A stretch of 64,000 nt of DNA, from the NCBI RefSeq assembly GCF_002926065.1, contig NZ_PREZ01000009.1:62001-126000 (forward strand). Direction: 5' to 3'. Shown piece after piece: positions 26,864-35,319 of the stretch. Both the position numbers and the translations under genes were made by a program. Positions within the stretch are counted from its first letter, which is position 1, and the number at the start of each line of letters is the position of its first letter. The notes under the pieces are model-generated. The model did no database searches, was not told where the DNA came from, and was given only the letters and a program-made list of their open reading frames with translations. The DNA comes from Jeotgalibacillus proteolyticus (GTDB lineage: Bacteria; Bacillota; Bacilli; Bacillales; Jeotgalibacillaceae).

Positions 26864-28168
26864 GATCCCATAATCATTTTGAATTTAAGTTTGCTTGTAT
26901 TATTGATTTTTTTAACAGCTTTTTTTGTAGGTTCAGAGTTTGCGGTGGTAAAGGTAAGGATGTCTCGAATCGATCAATTAATTTCAGAAGGCAATAAAAC
27001 AGCTGTCATTGCTAAAAAATTAATCCATGACCTAGACTATTATTTGTCTGCCTGTCAGCTTGGGATCACCGTAACAGCCTTGGGACTCGGCTGGTTAGGA
27101 AAACCTACCGTTGAGCGCATTTTATATCCAGTCTTTGATCAGTTTGATGTCCCTTCTTCTATTTCTGCACCATTATCATTTATTATCGCTTTTTCTTTTG
27201 TAACCTTTCTACACGTTGTAGTCGGAGAACTTGCTCCTAAGACACTGGCGATTCAATATGCAGAAAAAATGACCTTATTATTAGCACGTCCTCTTTACTG
27301 GTTTGGTAAGCTGATGTATCCATTAATTTGGACACTTAATGGGTCTGCCCGATTATTATTGCGAGCTTTTGGGGTGCAGCCTGCAGGCCATGAACAGGCG
27401 CATTCGGAAGAAGAGCTGAAGATTATCATGAGTGAAAGCTTCAAGGGGGGAGAAATTAATCAGAATGAACTCTTGTATCTAAATAATATATTCACATTTG
27501 ATGACCGCGATGTGAAGGATATTATGGTCCCCCGCATTCAAATGATCACAATTGATCAAGATATGGGTCGTGATGAGATTATTAGGATCTTTGACGAACA
27601 TCAATATACACGTTATCCTGTTACTGAAAAAAAAGATAAAGATCGCACCATTGGATTTGTGAATGTGAAAGAAATGCTACTTCGATTCGCAAATGGTGTT
27701 CAAAGTAACGTAACAGAGATAACTCACGATTTGATTGTCATTCATGAAAGTACCTCAGTTAAGGAAGTCCTTCTGAAAATGCAGACTGAAAGAGTACCCA
27801 TCGCTTTAGTAATCGATGATTTTGGAGGGACTGCCGGTCTTGTAACGATGGAAGATATTTTAGAGGAAATTGTTGGAGATATCAGGGATGAGTTTGATGG
27901 TGACGAACTGGCAGAAATCCAAAAAATAAATGAAACAACCTATCACCTTCAAGGACGTGTTTTACTGGATGAACTTGAGGAGCAGTTTAATGTTACATTT
28001 GAAAATCGTGACGATGTAGATACGGTTGGCGGTTATATTCAGCGTTTTAATGAAGAAAATTCTCCTGCTTTTACAATTAAGCATAACTCCTACCTGCTGA
28101 CTGTTTTAGAGATAGAAAACTATCAGGTTCTGAAAGTCTTATTAGAGTTATTGCCTGAAAAAAAATAA
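26861..28168 (+). CDS. CNNM/CorC-type membrane protein, tandem copy 2
   Basis: 435 residues from TTG. Same order as copy 1: CNNM transmembrane domain (FFVGSEFAVVKVRMSRIDQLI, HVVVGELAPKTLAIQ), CBS pair, CorC_HlyC. Differences cluster in the CBS loop (IDDFGGTAGLVTMEDILEEIVGDI in place of IDEYGG) and the C-terminal domain, so ligand response may differ. Ends before a terminator. Confidence 0.9.
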   Translation: MDPIIILNLSLLVLLIFLTAFFVGSEFAVVKVRMSRIDQLISEGNKTAVIAKKLIHDLDYYLSACQLGITVTALGLGWLGKPTVERILYPVFDQFDVPSSISAPLSFIIAFSFVTFLHVVVGELAPKTLAIQYAEKMTLLLARPLYWFGKLMYPLIWTLNGSARLLLRAFGVQPAGHEQAHSEEELKIIMSESFKGGEINQNELLYLNNIFTFDDRDVKDIMVPRIQMITIDQDMGRDEIIRIFDEHQYTRYPVTEKKDKDRTIGFVNVKEMLLRFANGVQSNVTEITHDLIVIHESTSVKEVLLKMQTERVPIALVIDDFGGTAGLVTMEDILEEIVGDIRDEFDGDELAEIQKINETTYHLQGRVLLDELEEQFNVTFENRDDVDTVGGYIQRFNEENSPAFTIKHNSYLLTVLEIENYQVLKVLLELLPEKK

Positions 28169-28177
28169 AATTTTAAG

Positions 28178-28217
28178 ACTACCAGTAGCAGACTCCTCCT
28201 GGTAGTTTTTTATTTTT
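28178..28217 (+). terminator. Terminator after the CNNM pair
   Basis: ACTACCAG/CTGGTAGT stem and a long T run. Confidence 0.8.
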
Positions 28218-28415
28218 CGCCTGATTGCTCAACTGTTTTAAAAACCTAAAGTTTTTTCCGCTTTTTCTTCTAATTCCGCCGCAAAATTCCCTCCAGAAGC
28301 TGCAAGAAGTTAATCGAGAAGTAGTAGAAATTAAATTAAATTTAAATAGGGTCCTCCCCGTTACCAGCAACAGATATTTCAAAAATATAAGAAAATAAAT
28401 CTTTCTCTTTCAATC

Positions 28416-28790
28416 CTGTTCCAGGACGGCAGCACTAACGGTCTGATCAAAAAGAAAAGACCGCTTTTTGTCATGCCGTAAGTGTCGCTGGGGCATTAAA
28501 TGGCTCGATAACCACGGTCTGTACGGCTTGCGCCTACAGGCCGTAGGTTCCTGATCCCTTGCCTTCGGCCCATCCTCCACGAGCCGAAAGCAACAAGTTC
28601 AAGCCCATCAAACCCAATCGGAACCAGCCTGACAGCTGCTTTTAAAGAATAGTTGCCCTTTTTCCTTCCAAATTGTAAGACGGAGCTATTCTTGTCTTTT
28701 CGTTCTCCTTGCAAAAAGGGCAAAGATTGTCCCTTTTCGGGGCTTAATCGCTTCGTAAGGAAAAAGGTTAACAACTAAAACAAGAGGAGT
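28416..28790 (+). repeat. Structured leader, copy D (3' third deleted, no gene behind it)
   Basis: The 5' half is excellent: ACGGCA/TGCCGT enclosing CGGTCT/AGACCG at 28424-28480. The block from GAGCAAGGGCTCT to the long terminal repeat is missing. The end (CTTTTCGTTCTCCTTGCAAA, GCTTAATCGCTTCG.AAGGAAAAAGG) and a ribosome binding site survive. Behind it is only a 14-codon frame from 28800 (MIIEEDGSSYYKV), so the gene has been deleted or never acquired. Confidence 0.8.
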
Positions 28791-28865
28791 AAAGGCAAAT
28801 GATCATAGAAGAGGATGGAAGTAGTTACTACAAGGTGTAGGAGCAAGCTCGGCTGAGTAAACAAG

Positions 28866-28905
28866 AATGCCCCCACGAACACAAATTGTTCGTAGGGACA
28901 TTATT
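28866..28905 (-). terminator. Hairpin at the 3' end of the DUF2935 gene
   Basis: ACGAACA/TGTTCGT core extended by CCC/GGG; T-rich on either side, can serve both strands. Confidence 0.5.
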
Positions 28906-28945
28906 GTTTTGCTCCTTCATATACACCCTGCGCTGGGATAATTTT

Positions 28946-29746
28946 TTATGTTTCCCTTTGCTGGCCTGTGAGACTGGCTTCAAATAAATCAATGATTTCC
29001 AAAAATCGTTCAGCTTCTCTGAAAGTATGATCTGCCAAGAGTGGATGAATGTTACTTTTAATTCTGCATGCTTCAATAAGATCCCTTGCTGTCTTCTTAA
29101 AATCCCTTAGTGAAGCAACCGAAACTTTGTTTTGGTTTAGAAATTGACTTTGAAGAGGGATCGTTTCAGATTGTGGCCGCATTGAATCTAAATCAATTGC
29201 TTGAAAAAGAAGTTGATCAAAATCATGACTAAATTCTCTCGCCTGATCTACTAACCTTCTCTCGGAAGGATCTAAAAGATGTCCAATAAACTTAGCATGA
29301 TCAGCCATAATCCTTAAGAAGAATACATTTTCTTGAATGACAGCATCTGGCGTTGGTGCTAACTTCCCTTCGTTTAGTTCTTTTAATCGATTAGCAAAGT
29401 AAGCTGCTTCTCTGCTTATATGATCTACTAATAATGGAAAATTGTTCGTGCGAATCTCGCAGTGCAACGTTAAACCTAATACCTTTCGCTTATAAGACCA
29501 TATTGCCACTGCAGCTTGGTAAACTTCGGAATTAAAGGCTTGAACCTGGCGTAGATCTGAATTTACTGTAAATCGGTCTAACCTTTCTTCAATTTTTTCA
29601 AACAAAGAGATAAATTGTTTTGCCTCATCAATTAATTGTGTCTGTTCGTATGTAAACCCCAAGCTTAAAAATAAGGCATGCTCTTTCATGATCCTGGACC
29701 AGAATTTAATTTCATCCAAGGATCTGGCTACAATCGGGTCAGCCAA
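28946..29746 (-). CDS. DUF2935 protein (hemerythrin-like four-helix bundles)
   Basis: 266 residues from TTG 29746 (GGAGGGT upstream). Two repeats of about 130 residues: SLDEIKFWSRIMKEHALFLSLGF... and ENVFFLRIMADHAKFIGHLLDPSE.... Each has the E...H..F pattern and a later LVDHISREA/LADHTFREAERFL motif typical of DUF2935, whose conserved His/Glu residues suggest a metal site. Soluble, function unknown, common in Bacillaceae genomes. Confidence 0.85.
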   Translation of the reverse strand: MADPIVARSLDEIKFWSRIMKEHALFLSLGFTYEQTQLIDEAKQFISLFEKIEERLDRFTVNSDLRQVQAFNSEVYQAAVAIWSYKRKVLGLTLHCEIRTNNFPLLVDHISREAAYFANRLKELNEGKLAPTPDAVIQENVFFLRIMADHAKFIGHLLDPSERRLVDQAREFSHDFDQLLFQAIDLDSMRPQSETIPLQSQFLNQNKVSVASLRDFKKTARDLIEACRIKSNIHPLLADHTFREAERFLEIIDLFEASLTGQQRET

Positions 29747-29872
29747 TTTATACCCTCCCTGCTGAAGTTTTCTCCTTTCTCAATATATTTTCAAACTGTA
29801 TTATTATTCTTATTTTTCATTTCATCTTCGATGAACAGCTGATTACATCATACATAAGGTTAGAGGTATTTA

Positions 29873-29900
29873 TTTTAGTGTCTATATGGTATAATAAAAG
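29873..29900 (+). promoter_or_regulatory. Promoter shared in sequence with 30606
   Basis: TTTTAGTGTCTATATGGTATAATAAAA, an extended -10 (TGGTATAAT). Almost the same string precedes the gene at 30652, so the two are probably co-regulated. Confidence 0.55.
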
Positions 29901-29972
29901 AAAAATTTAAAAAGCTCATTCAATTGTAAGGTAGCTTCTATATGTGCATCTTATGGAAAAAGGAGTGTTTAG

Positions 29973-30438
29973 ATGGATCCTTCTTTTTGTACATGTCCGT
30001 ATTGTGGATGCGAGTTAGAAACCCAGGGACAAAATTTTTCATTGTGATTTTTGCGTAATGCGTGTGCCAGCTAATATTGCGCAGCGTAATCATGAACGAA
30101 TTGCTGTCAGAGTGAAAGAATTTGTACTGGAATCGTATCTTGATAAGACCACACCGGAATTAATGATTCTTTCAACGTTTGAATTGCTCTCCCTTTTAAA
30201 GTCTGTACGGGCAGAAAGAACGGCTATGTATGAATTAATGAATACCTTTTACAAAGCAAGGACCAATCTTTCAACATCTGATTTTAAGGAATCTGAACAG
30301 TTTTCAGGAGAAGAGTATGAACGCATTTCCCGAAAAATGTTTGTCGTAGAAAATATCCTTAAGCTACGCCTTGGTTATGTGCCAACAAGGATTACGGAAC
30401 ATTATTTGGCCATATTTGGAATCCATCAAGAAGGATAA
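29973..30438 (+). pseudogene. Zinc-ribbon plasmid protein, frameshifted in a T run
   Basis: ATG 29973 starts FCTCPYCGCELETQGQNF; the frame then closes at 30047. Removing one T from the T5 run at 30035-30039 continues it as HCDFCVMRVPANIAQRNHERIAVRVKEF and on to 30438. This gives a ~155-residue protein with an N-terminal zinc ribbon (CPYC...CDFC) and a helical body. The downstream frame alone (from 30058) lacks half the zinc site. Function unknown; likely plasmid-specific. Confidence 0.65.
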
Positions 30439-30605
30439 AAACAAGCCGATGATGATTCAACAGTAGCGAAAAGAAAAGGATACTGTCGGACAGTAAGCCT
30501 TTTAATCAATGGAGCAGTCGGGTATACTTTACGTAAATACCTTTGTGCTTGGGTATTGTATGTTACTTTTTGCTCCGGCCTGATCACCGGAGTCTTGTTT
30601 AATAG

Positions 30606-30632
30606 TTATTAGTGTCTACATGGTATAAAATA
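30606..30632 (+). promoter_or_regulatory. Promoter like that at 29873
   Basis: TTATTAGTGTCTACATGGTATAAAATAAAA in front of the gene at 30652, with the same GTGTCTAYATGGTATAA core. Confidence 0.55.
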
Positions 30633-30651
30633 AAATCAGGAGGGGATGAAA

Positions 30652-31047
30652 ATGAATTTTTCATTTTTGAATCGGGAACATCAAGAACGGTTTCAGGAGA
30701 TTAGGGAAACCATGCCGATTCATACACGCAGGGATAAAGAATATCTCTCCCTTGTCTTTGTTATGACGGGTGATGATGAGCTGTTTAATAAGATGATTCC
30801 TTACTTTAACAAGCAGGATTGCACCTTATCTTCAACGGAATTATTTGAGGAACAAGATTTTAGTTCAGGCATAAATGTATTGGCCAAGCTTGGTGTTCAT
30901 TTGTTTAATAATAACGTATCAGTTGAACCACTGGATTTTATGTCTTTAGACGAACAGAGAATGGCTTTAGCCATGAATGCTCTTTTGATTCGTCGTTATG
31001 GTCTCCCTTCTCCTTATGAGGAAACGGAGGAAAAGCTTTATTCTTAA
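30652..31047 (+). CDS. Hypothetical plasmid protein
   Basis: 131 residues; ATG 30652 preferred over 30646 because of spacing from AGGAGGGG. Soluble, acidic, helical (NREHQERFQEIRETMPIHTRRDKEYLSLVFVMTGDDELFNKMIPYFNKQ...). No motif recognised. Followed after 25 nt by a ribbon-helix-helix-like protein, probably one operon of three genes to 32054. Confidence 0.65.
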   Translation: MNFSFLNREHQERFQEIRETMPIHTRRDKEYLSLVFVMTGDDELFNKMIPYFNKQDCTLSSTELFEEQDFSSGINVLAKLGVHLFNNNVSVEPLDFMSLDEQRMALAMNALLIRRYGLPSPYEETEEKLYS

Positions 31048-31071
31048 TCCATTACCAATAGGAGCGTTTTT

Positions 31072-31833
31072 ATGAAACGAGTTTCTTTTTCTTTAGTGCC
31101 AGGACAAGTTGAACAGTATAAAGCGTTAGTCGATGCTTCTTTACAATCACGGATTCTTCGAAATTATATTTTAAATGAATACCAATTACCGGAGGACTTA
31201 CGTGATATAAACATAGGTGACCGGCAAGGACTCAAACCACTCCCTTTTCACTTTGATGAATTTACGGATGAACGTGTCAATGAACTGGTCAAACATATTC
31301 AAAAACATGGGTGTAAAGCGAATCGATCCACACTTATGTCTCATATTTTAACCCAACTAATTCAGAAGCTATCCCTTCAATCGCAGGGGCTCCCTAAAGA
31401 TCGCGTGATGCGTCATTCGAGTTTTTACTTTGAACGTGGGACACGGGAGCTCATTGAGAAGTTTATCCCCTTCCGGGATCGAAACGCTATGATAGAACGA
31501 TTTATCTTAGAGGATTATCAACCACGAAAACAAAATCCTATCCTATTCGATAAGCCTGTAGAACCGGAAGCAATGAGAATTAGTATTGCAGCTGAAGCCT
31601 TTGATAAGCTTGATCAAAAGGTAAGTGAAATTGGAACAAAAGCCGTGACCAGAACGTCGTTAATGCGAGATGTGATCGAGCAGCTCATTGAAAAGTTATC
31701 AAATTCAGATGCACGAAAATTGATTGCGGAAGTTCGATTGAAGCATGCTTTAGATGATTATAAGAGTCGTTTTGGTGAGGATGTTTTAAAAGAACAGCTG
31801 CAGCAGTACACGATTAAAGGAGAAGGGTCCTAA
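31072..31833 (+). CDS. Internally duplicated ribbon-helix-helix-like protein
   Basis: 253 residues. Two halves with the same layout: KRVSFSLVPGQVEQYKALVD...RSTLMSHILTQLIQKLS and MRISIAAEAFDKLDQKVSEIG...RTSLMRDVIEQLIEKLS. Each is a strand followed by two helices, the shape of a ribbon-helix-helix DNA-binding unit. It could bind tandem sites as a monomer-like unit. The last 15 codons recur as a relic at 62142-62186 (DVLREQLQGYT). Its stop overlaps the next start by one base. Confidence 0.6.
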   Translation: MKRVSFSLVPGQVEQYKALVDASLQSRILRNYILNEYQLPEDLRDINIGDRQGLKPLPFHFDEFTDERVNELVKHIQKHGCKANRSTLMSHILTQLIQKLSLQSQGLPKDRVMRHSSFYFERGTRELIEKFIPFRDRNAMIERFILEDYQPRKQNPILFDKPVEPEAMRISIAAEAFDKLDQKVSEIGTKAVTRTSLMRDVIEQLIEKLSNSDARKLIAEVRLKHALDDYKSRFGEDVLKEQLQQYTIKGEGS

Positions 31834-32054
31834 TGGAACTGCATCAATGTGATTATTGCGCTAGAAGAGATTATAAAGAATACGTAGCCCGAGTAAAATG
31901 GGGTGTTGATCGGTTCGATCCAGACCGACATCCTAATTACTACTGCAGGAAGTGTTTAAATACAGTCATTGAAAATTCAAAAGGTGTTCCCCATATAAAG
32001 GAATATGGGTACGAAGTTGATTATCCATTTGCTAATAACATTGAAAAAGGATAA
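31833..32054 (+). CDS. Small zinc-finger-like protein
   Basis: 73 residues; ATG overlaps the preceding stop (TAATG). Two CxxC pairs, CDYC (6-9) and CRKC (about 38-41), make a zinc-ribbon-like knuckle. Charged, soluble. Likely a nucleic-acid-binding accessory of the upstream protein. Confidence 0.65.
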   Translation: MELHQCDYCARRDYKEYVARVKWGVDRFDPDRHPNYYCRKCLNTVIENSKGVPHIKEYGYEVDYPFANNIEKG

Positions 32055-32142
32055 AAGTACTTATAGATAACCGGGAAATTTAAAGTAAATAGAAGAACAT
32101 TAAAATTATATAGGTTGCTATGTGAAAAATAATCAAATGAGG

Positions 32143-32175
32143 AAAAGCTACTTGATATAAGTGAGCTTTTTCTTA
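32143..32175. terminator. Bidirectional terminator
   Basis: AAAAGCT/AGCTTTT with an inner CTT/AAG, between two convergent transcription units. Confidence 0.65.
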
Positions 32176-32242
32176 TTTAATTTTTGTCTTTTTTTTCCTT
32201 TATTTTTAGGTTTAAAGTATGTTTTATCAAATTAATATACGA

Positions 32243-32809
32243 TTATTTGAACCAAGAAAAAAACCCTTTCTTTTTGGGAACATCTTCTTCAGGAATATTT
32301 TCTTGTTTTGTTTGTTTCTCTTTTATAACCATGAGTAATTGTTCGTCTCTTTTTTCAATCATTTCAGTAAGAAACTTTTGTTGACTATCCATATGCAATT
32401 GTTGTTTTTTTAATTGCTGGATCAATACTTCATTAAAGTCCTTCTGGAGATCAAGCTGCCTTTTTATTTCTTTTAAGTCGTCCAATATCAATAGAGATAT
32501 TTCTTGTTTTGGTTCTGGCTTCGTTTTTTCTCCGCCAGTAGCTAAATAATATTCAATTTGTTTTAAAGAATAATTTTGGACCCGGTTTAATTGCTTAATT
32601 AACCGTAACCTTTCTAAAGCAATCTTATCAAAATAGTGGTATCCGTTTTCTCCAATAATCGTAGGGATATGTGTTTTTAATTCGCGCATCCAATTTCGTA
32701 CTACGCCCGGACTCTCTTCTATGTGTTGAGCAGCTTCTTTAACTGTTAAGCGAAGATCACTTATGTTTTCATTCAGGTTTTCAGTACATTGGTTTTCAAT
32801 TACGTTCAT
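32243..32809 (-). CDS. MerR-like HTH protein with DUF3967-type C-terminus
   Basis: 188 residues from ATG 32809 (AAAGGGTG upstream; the in-frame GTG at 32821 is alternative). N-terminal MerR-like HTH (TVKEAAQHIEESPGVVRNWMRELKTHIPTIIGENGYHYFDKIALERLRLIKQL), long coiled coil, the EKRDEQLLMVIKE motif of DUF3967, and a basic aromatic tail KKKGFFSWFK that could touch membrane. This family is typical of large Bacillus plasmids and is thought to concern segregation or copy control; role inferred. Confidence 0.75.
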   Translation of the reverse strand: MNVIENQCTENLNENISDLRLTVKEAAQHIEESPGVVRNWMRELKTHIPTIIGENGYHYFDKIALERLRLIKQLNRVQNYSLKQIEYYLATGGEKTKPEPKQEISLLILDDLKEIKRQLDLQKDFNEVLIQQLKKQQLHMDSQQKFLTEMIEKRDEQLLMVIKEKQTKQENIPEEDVPKKKGFFSWFK

Positions 32810-32997
32810 GTTTACATGCACCCTTTCAAGATAAGTGTTAACTTATGTGTGAAAACATTACGCTAAGAATAACTTGTTGCGTGGGTGTGTGACAAGAACC
32901 AATCAGGTATTCATGTAGGTTCCACTCTTATGTTAAAAGTTCGGTGTTCAATTTAAAATATCCTTTGACTTCATTTGTCTATTTTTGATACATAAGC

Positions 32998-33027
32998 AAA
33001 AAAACTCCACCTATGTGGAGTTTTAAA
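32998..33027 (-). terminator. Terminator of par locus 1
   Basis: AAAACTCCAC/GTGGAGTTTT with a 4-nt loop and T/A flanks, 34 nt after the stop of the RHH gene. Confidence 0.85.
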
Positions 33028-33060
33028 TTAAGGTTAATAAATTTACTTCAGCTTTTGTAA

Positions 33061-33492
33061 TTAGCTCTTATTGATTACTCCATACTCCTCTAACAAACTT
33101 CTTATACCCTGGTTAATCAGTCTTGATTTATCACCCTTTTCTCCCCTAGCTGCTATCTTATCTACTTCAGCAGCTAAATCTGGGTCCATATAAAAGGACG
33201 TAAAAACTTTTTTGGGTTTCTTTTTTATTGCTTTTTTTCCAGCAGCTAATTCTCTTAAATAATCATTGTCATCAACAACATCGTTGTCATTGACATATGT
33301 TTTGTTATTGTTAATTTCAATGTTTTTATTGTTGTTTGTATTATTATCTTTAACATTTATTTCATCAATCGTTTCATTATTATTATTATTGTTGCTGTCA
33401 TTTACGTTTTCTTTCGTATCATATGAATTAAAGAACGCTTGAGGGGCATTCGGTTTTTTAATTTTATCCTTGAGGTTGTTTTTGTTCGACAC
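33061..33492 (-). CDS. RHH centromere-binding protein candidate, par locus 1
   Basis: 143 residues overlapping the end of parA by 29 nt. Basic N-terminus, a 55-residue Asn/Asp-rich low-complexity linker (NDSNNNNNNETIDEINVKDNN type), then a C-terminal ribbon-helix-helix (KKVFTSFYMDPDLAAEVDKIA...GDKSRLINQGIRSLLEEYG). Position and fold fit a type Ib ParB/ParG-like partner of the ParA. The DNA for the linker itself contains a copy of the dispersed TTGTT...TGACATATGTTTT palindrome (33273-33320). Confidence 0.75.
   Translation of the reverse strand: MSNKNNLKDKIKKPNAPQAFFNSYDTKENVNDSNNNNNNETIDEINVKDNNTNNNKNIEINNNKTYVNDNDVVDDNDYLRELAAGKKAIKKKPKKVFTSFYMDPDLAAEVDKIAARGEKGDKSRLINQGIRSLLEEYGVINKS
33273..33320. 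repeat. Dispersed palindrome-like site inside a coding region, copy 6
   Basis: CAACAACATCGTTGTCATTG followed by ACATATGTTTTGTTATTG, matching best the copy at 19898. Here it encodes part of the Asn-rich linker on the opposite strand. Confidence 0.45.
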
Positions 33493-34258
33493 GTTCTTTC
33501 AGCTCCTTTACAAACGGAATGTAATATTCTAAGGCATTTTTTAATTCTGGATTTCCATCAAATCCTGCAATCGGTAACCGTCTGGTAGACGCTTTTCTTT
33601 TAATAATGGTATCAAATTTTAAGTTAGGGTGATCTTCCTCGATGGACTCTAGCATCACTTCATTTTCCTTAGCTCTTGAATCTATCAAAGAGAATAAAAT
33701 ACCTGCAGTATTTAAGTTAGGGTTATATCGTTCTTTTGCTCCTTCAACCATTTCAATAAATTTAGGAATGGCATAATACGCAAACATGGACCCGTCGAAC
33801 ATAATTACTACATGGCTTCCGCCTTCAGAATATGTACTGAGGGGCAGAATGGTTTGTTCTGAAAGAGATGGCGGTGTATCGATAATGATCCAATCATAGT
33901 CCTTCATTACAGGTTCTAATGTCTTCTGGAGAGCGTTAAGCTTTAATCCTTTTGAGTACATATGTCTTGGCAACGTGGCGAGAAAATCATTAGAAGGAAT
34001 TAAGTCAAGATTCTCTTGGATCCGAATGATATATGGTCTTGCGTCGCCTTCAATAATTGCTTCTAAAACCGTTTTTTCTTCAAATACATTGCATATGTCG
34101 TATTCTCCGGTTAAAAAGCTTGTAAGGTTTCCTTGGCCATCCATATCAATAGCCAGAACCCTTTCTTCTTGGCTTAAGAGGTATGATGTAATGCCGCTGC
34201 TAGTAGATTTTGAACAACCGCCTTTACTGATCCCAAATGTCACTATTGTTGCTGTCAA
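33464..34258 (-). CDS. parA: ParA-type partition ATPase, locus 1
   Basis: 264 residues from TTG 34258 (AAGGGGTG upstream; the longer frame to 34315 has no site). Deviant Walker A ISKGGCSKSTSSG at the very N-terminus, Walker A' LAIDMDGQGNLT, Walker B IIIDTPPSLSEQ. Lacks an N-terminal HTH, so type Ib. It should form ATP-dependent gradients on nucleoid DNA with the RHH partner. Second ParA locus lies at 37479 in opposite orientation. Confidence 0.88.
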   Translation of the reverse strand: MTATIVTFGISKGGCSKSTSSGITSYLLSQEERVLAIDMDGQGNLTSFLTGEYDICNVFEEKTVLEAIIEGDARPYIIRIQENLDLIPSNDFLATLPRHMYSKGLKLNALQKTLEPVMKDYDWIIIDTPPSLSEQTILPLSTYSEGGSHVVIMFDGSMFAYYAIPKFIEMVEGAKERYNPNLNTAGILFSLIDSRAKENEVMLESIEEDHPNLKFDTIIKRKASTRRLPIAGFDGNPELKNALEYYIPFVKELKERVEQKQPQG

Positions 34259-34280
34259 TCTTGACACCCCTTTCAACGTA

Positions 34281-34322
34281 TATAGTAATGTATATGATGC
34301 TACTACTCGTATCATTACTATA
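34281..34322. promoter_or_regulatory. Operator candidate of par locus 1
   Basis: Perfect inverted repeat TATAGTAATG (34281-34290) / CATTACTATA (34313-34322) just upstream of parA. Confidence 0.55.
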
Positions 34323-34373
34323 TAAATGTAATTAATAAAGATAACCCTTTTATTATTGTCTTTAATACTAACA

Positions 34374-34401
34374 TTAAAATATATGTCATCATATATTTTA
34401 A
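34374..34401. repeat. Palindrome near par locus 1, related to 37220-37248
   Basis: TTAAAATATATG TCAT CATATATTTTAA, 12-bp perfect arms. The string ATTAAAATATATGTCA recurs on the other side of the Kiwa-like block, upstream of the second parA. Confidence 0.6.
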
Positions 34402-34659
34402 TATATATATTAACTTTACGACTAATTTTATAGTCAAAAGAGCATTTCTTCTAATGAGGAAGGAAATTTTTATTTTCTGAATAAAGGGAATTAATGTTAA
34501 ACTTAAGCGACAGTTTAATGGAATAACCAAAACCTATAGCAGGTGTAATCAAATAACAATATTATGGCAAGGATAGAGGGTTTTTGACTAAATCTAATAA
34601 GAACGCTCAAACATTTTCCTCGAGCCAAATTTATATAGATATTTAAAGGGGAGATAAAA

Positions 34660-35151
34660 TTGGATATAAGGTTCTATGATGAAACTAGGCCCAGAAAAAA
34701 AAGAGATAATATTGATGATGATTTTGAATCACAATTCTCAGCAGCAACTGCTGTATTTTCTTTTTTTCTCTTCAAGGGCAAATCTAAAGAAAATATTAAA
34801 CAAATTAATATTGATTGTAGAAAAAATATAAAATCTATTTTTTATCATGATGTTGTTGATGGATTTTGGGACATCGACGTTCCTTATGACCCCTATGTAT
34901 TTTTATCTATTACTGAGGATGAACAAAAAAGAAAGGAGTTTCTAAGGGTTTTCAATGAAATTTTCGAACAAATCTTTGAACATAAAAATTGGGATAAGGA
35001 AGTCTTACAAAAAGCATTAGCCAGTTCTAAAGAAGTAAGTTTTAAAAGGGAATTTTTATTAAAAGGAACTCCTAAGAAGAATCCTAAAAAAGATAAGCTA
35101 GCGATAGTAAGATGTATAGAGGATATTAGAAGTTTTCAAATAATCTGTTAA
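34660..35151 (+). CDS. Hypothetical protein, first gene of the Kiwa-like block
   Basis: 163 residues; TTG start after AAAGGGGAG. Basic N-terminus (DETRPRKKRDN), one moderately hydrophobic stretch (ATAVFSFFLF), then an alpha/beta body with an aspartate-rich motif (HDVVDGFWDIDVPYDPYVFLSI). Not recognised. Same orientation as the next two genes and inside the same par-flanked interval, so possibly an extra component of the defence block, or independent cargo. Confidence 0.55.
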   Translation: MDIRFYDETRPRKKRDNIDDDFESQFSAATAVFSFFLFKGKSKENIKQINIDCRKNIKSIFYHDVVDGFWDIDVPYDPYVFLSITEDEQKRKEFLRVFNEIFEQIFEHKNWDKEVLQKALASSKEVSFKREFLLKGTPKKNPKKDKLAIVRCIEDIRSFQIIC

Positions 35152-35319
35152 CATGGGATTTTAATTCAACTTTAACTTTAGAATCAGGTATTAGAAATTG
35201 GAAAAAGATAATTTTATTGGAAGAGAATTAATGTATATAAACTTTTGAAAAACAAGGTTAAATAGAATAGTTCTGTCGAAATTAGCACTTTATATACTCC
35301 TGAAGGGAAGTGAGTTTTT

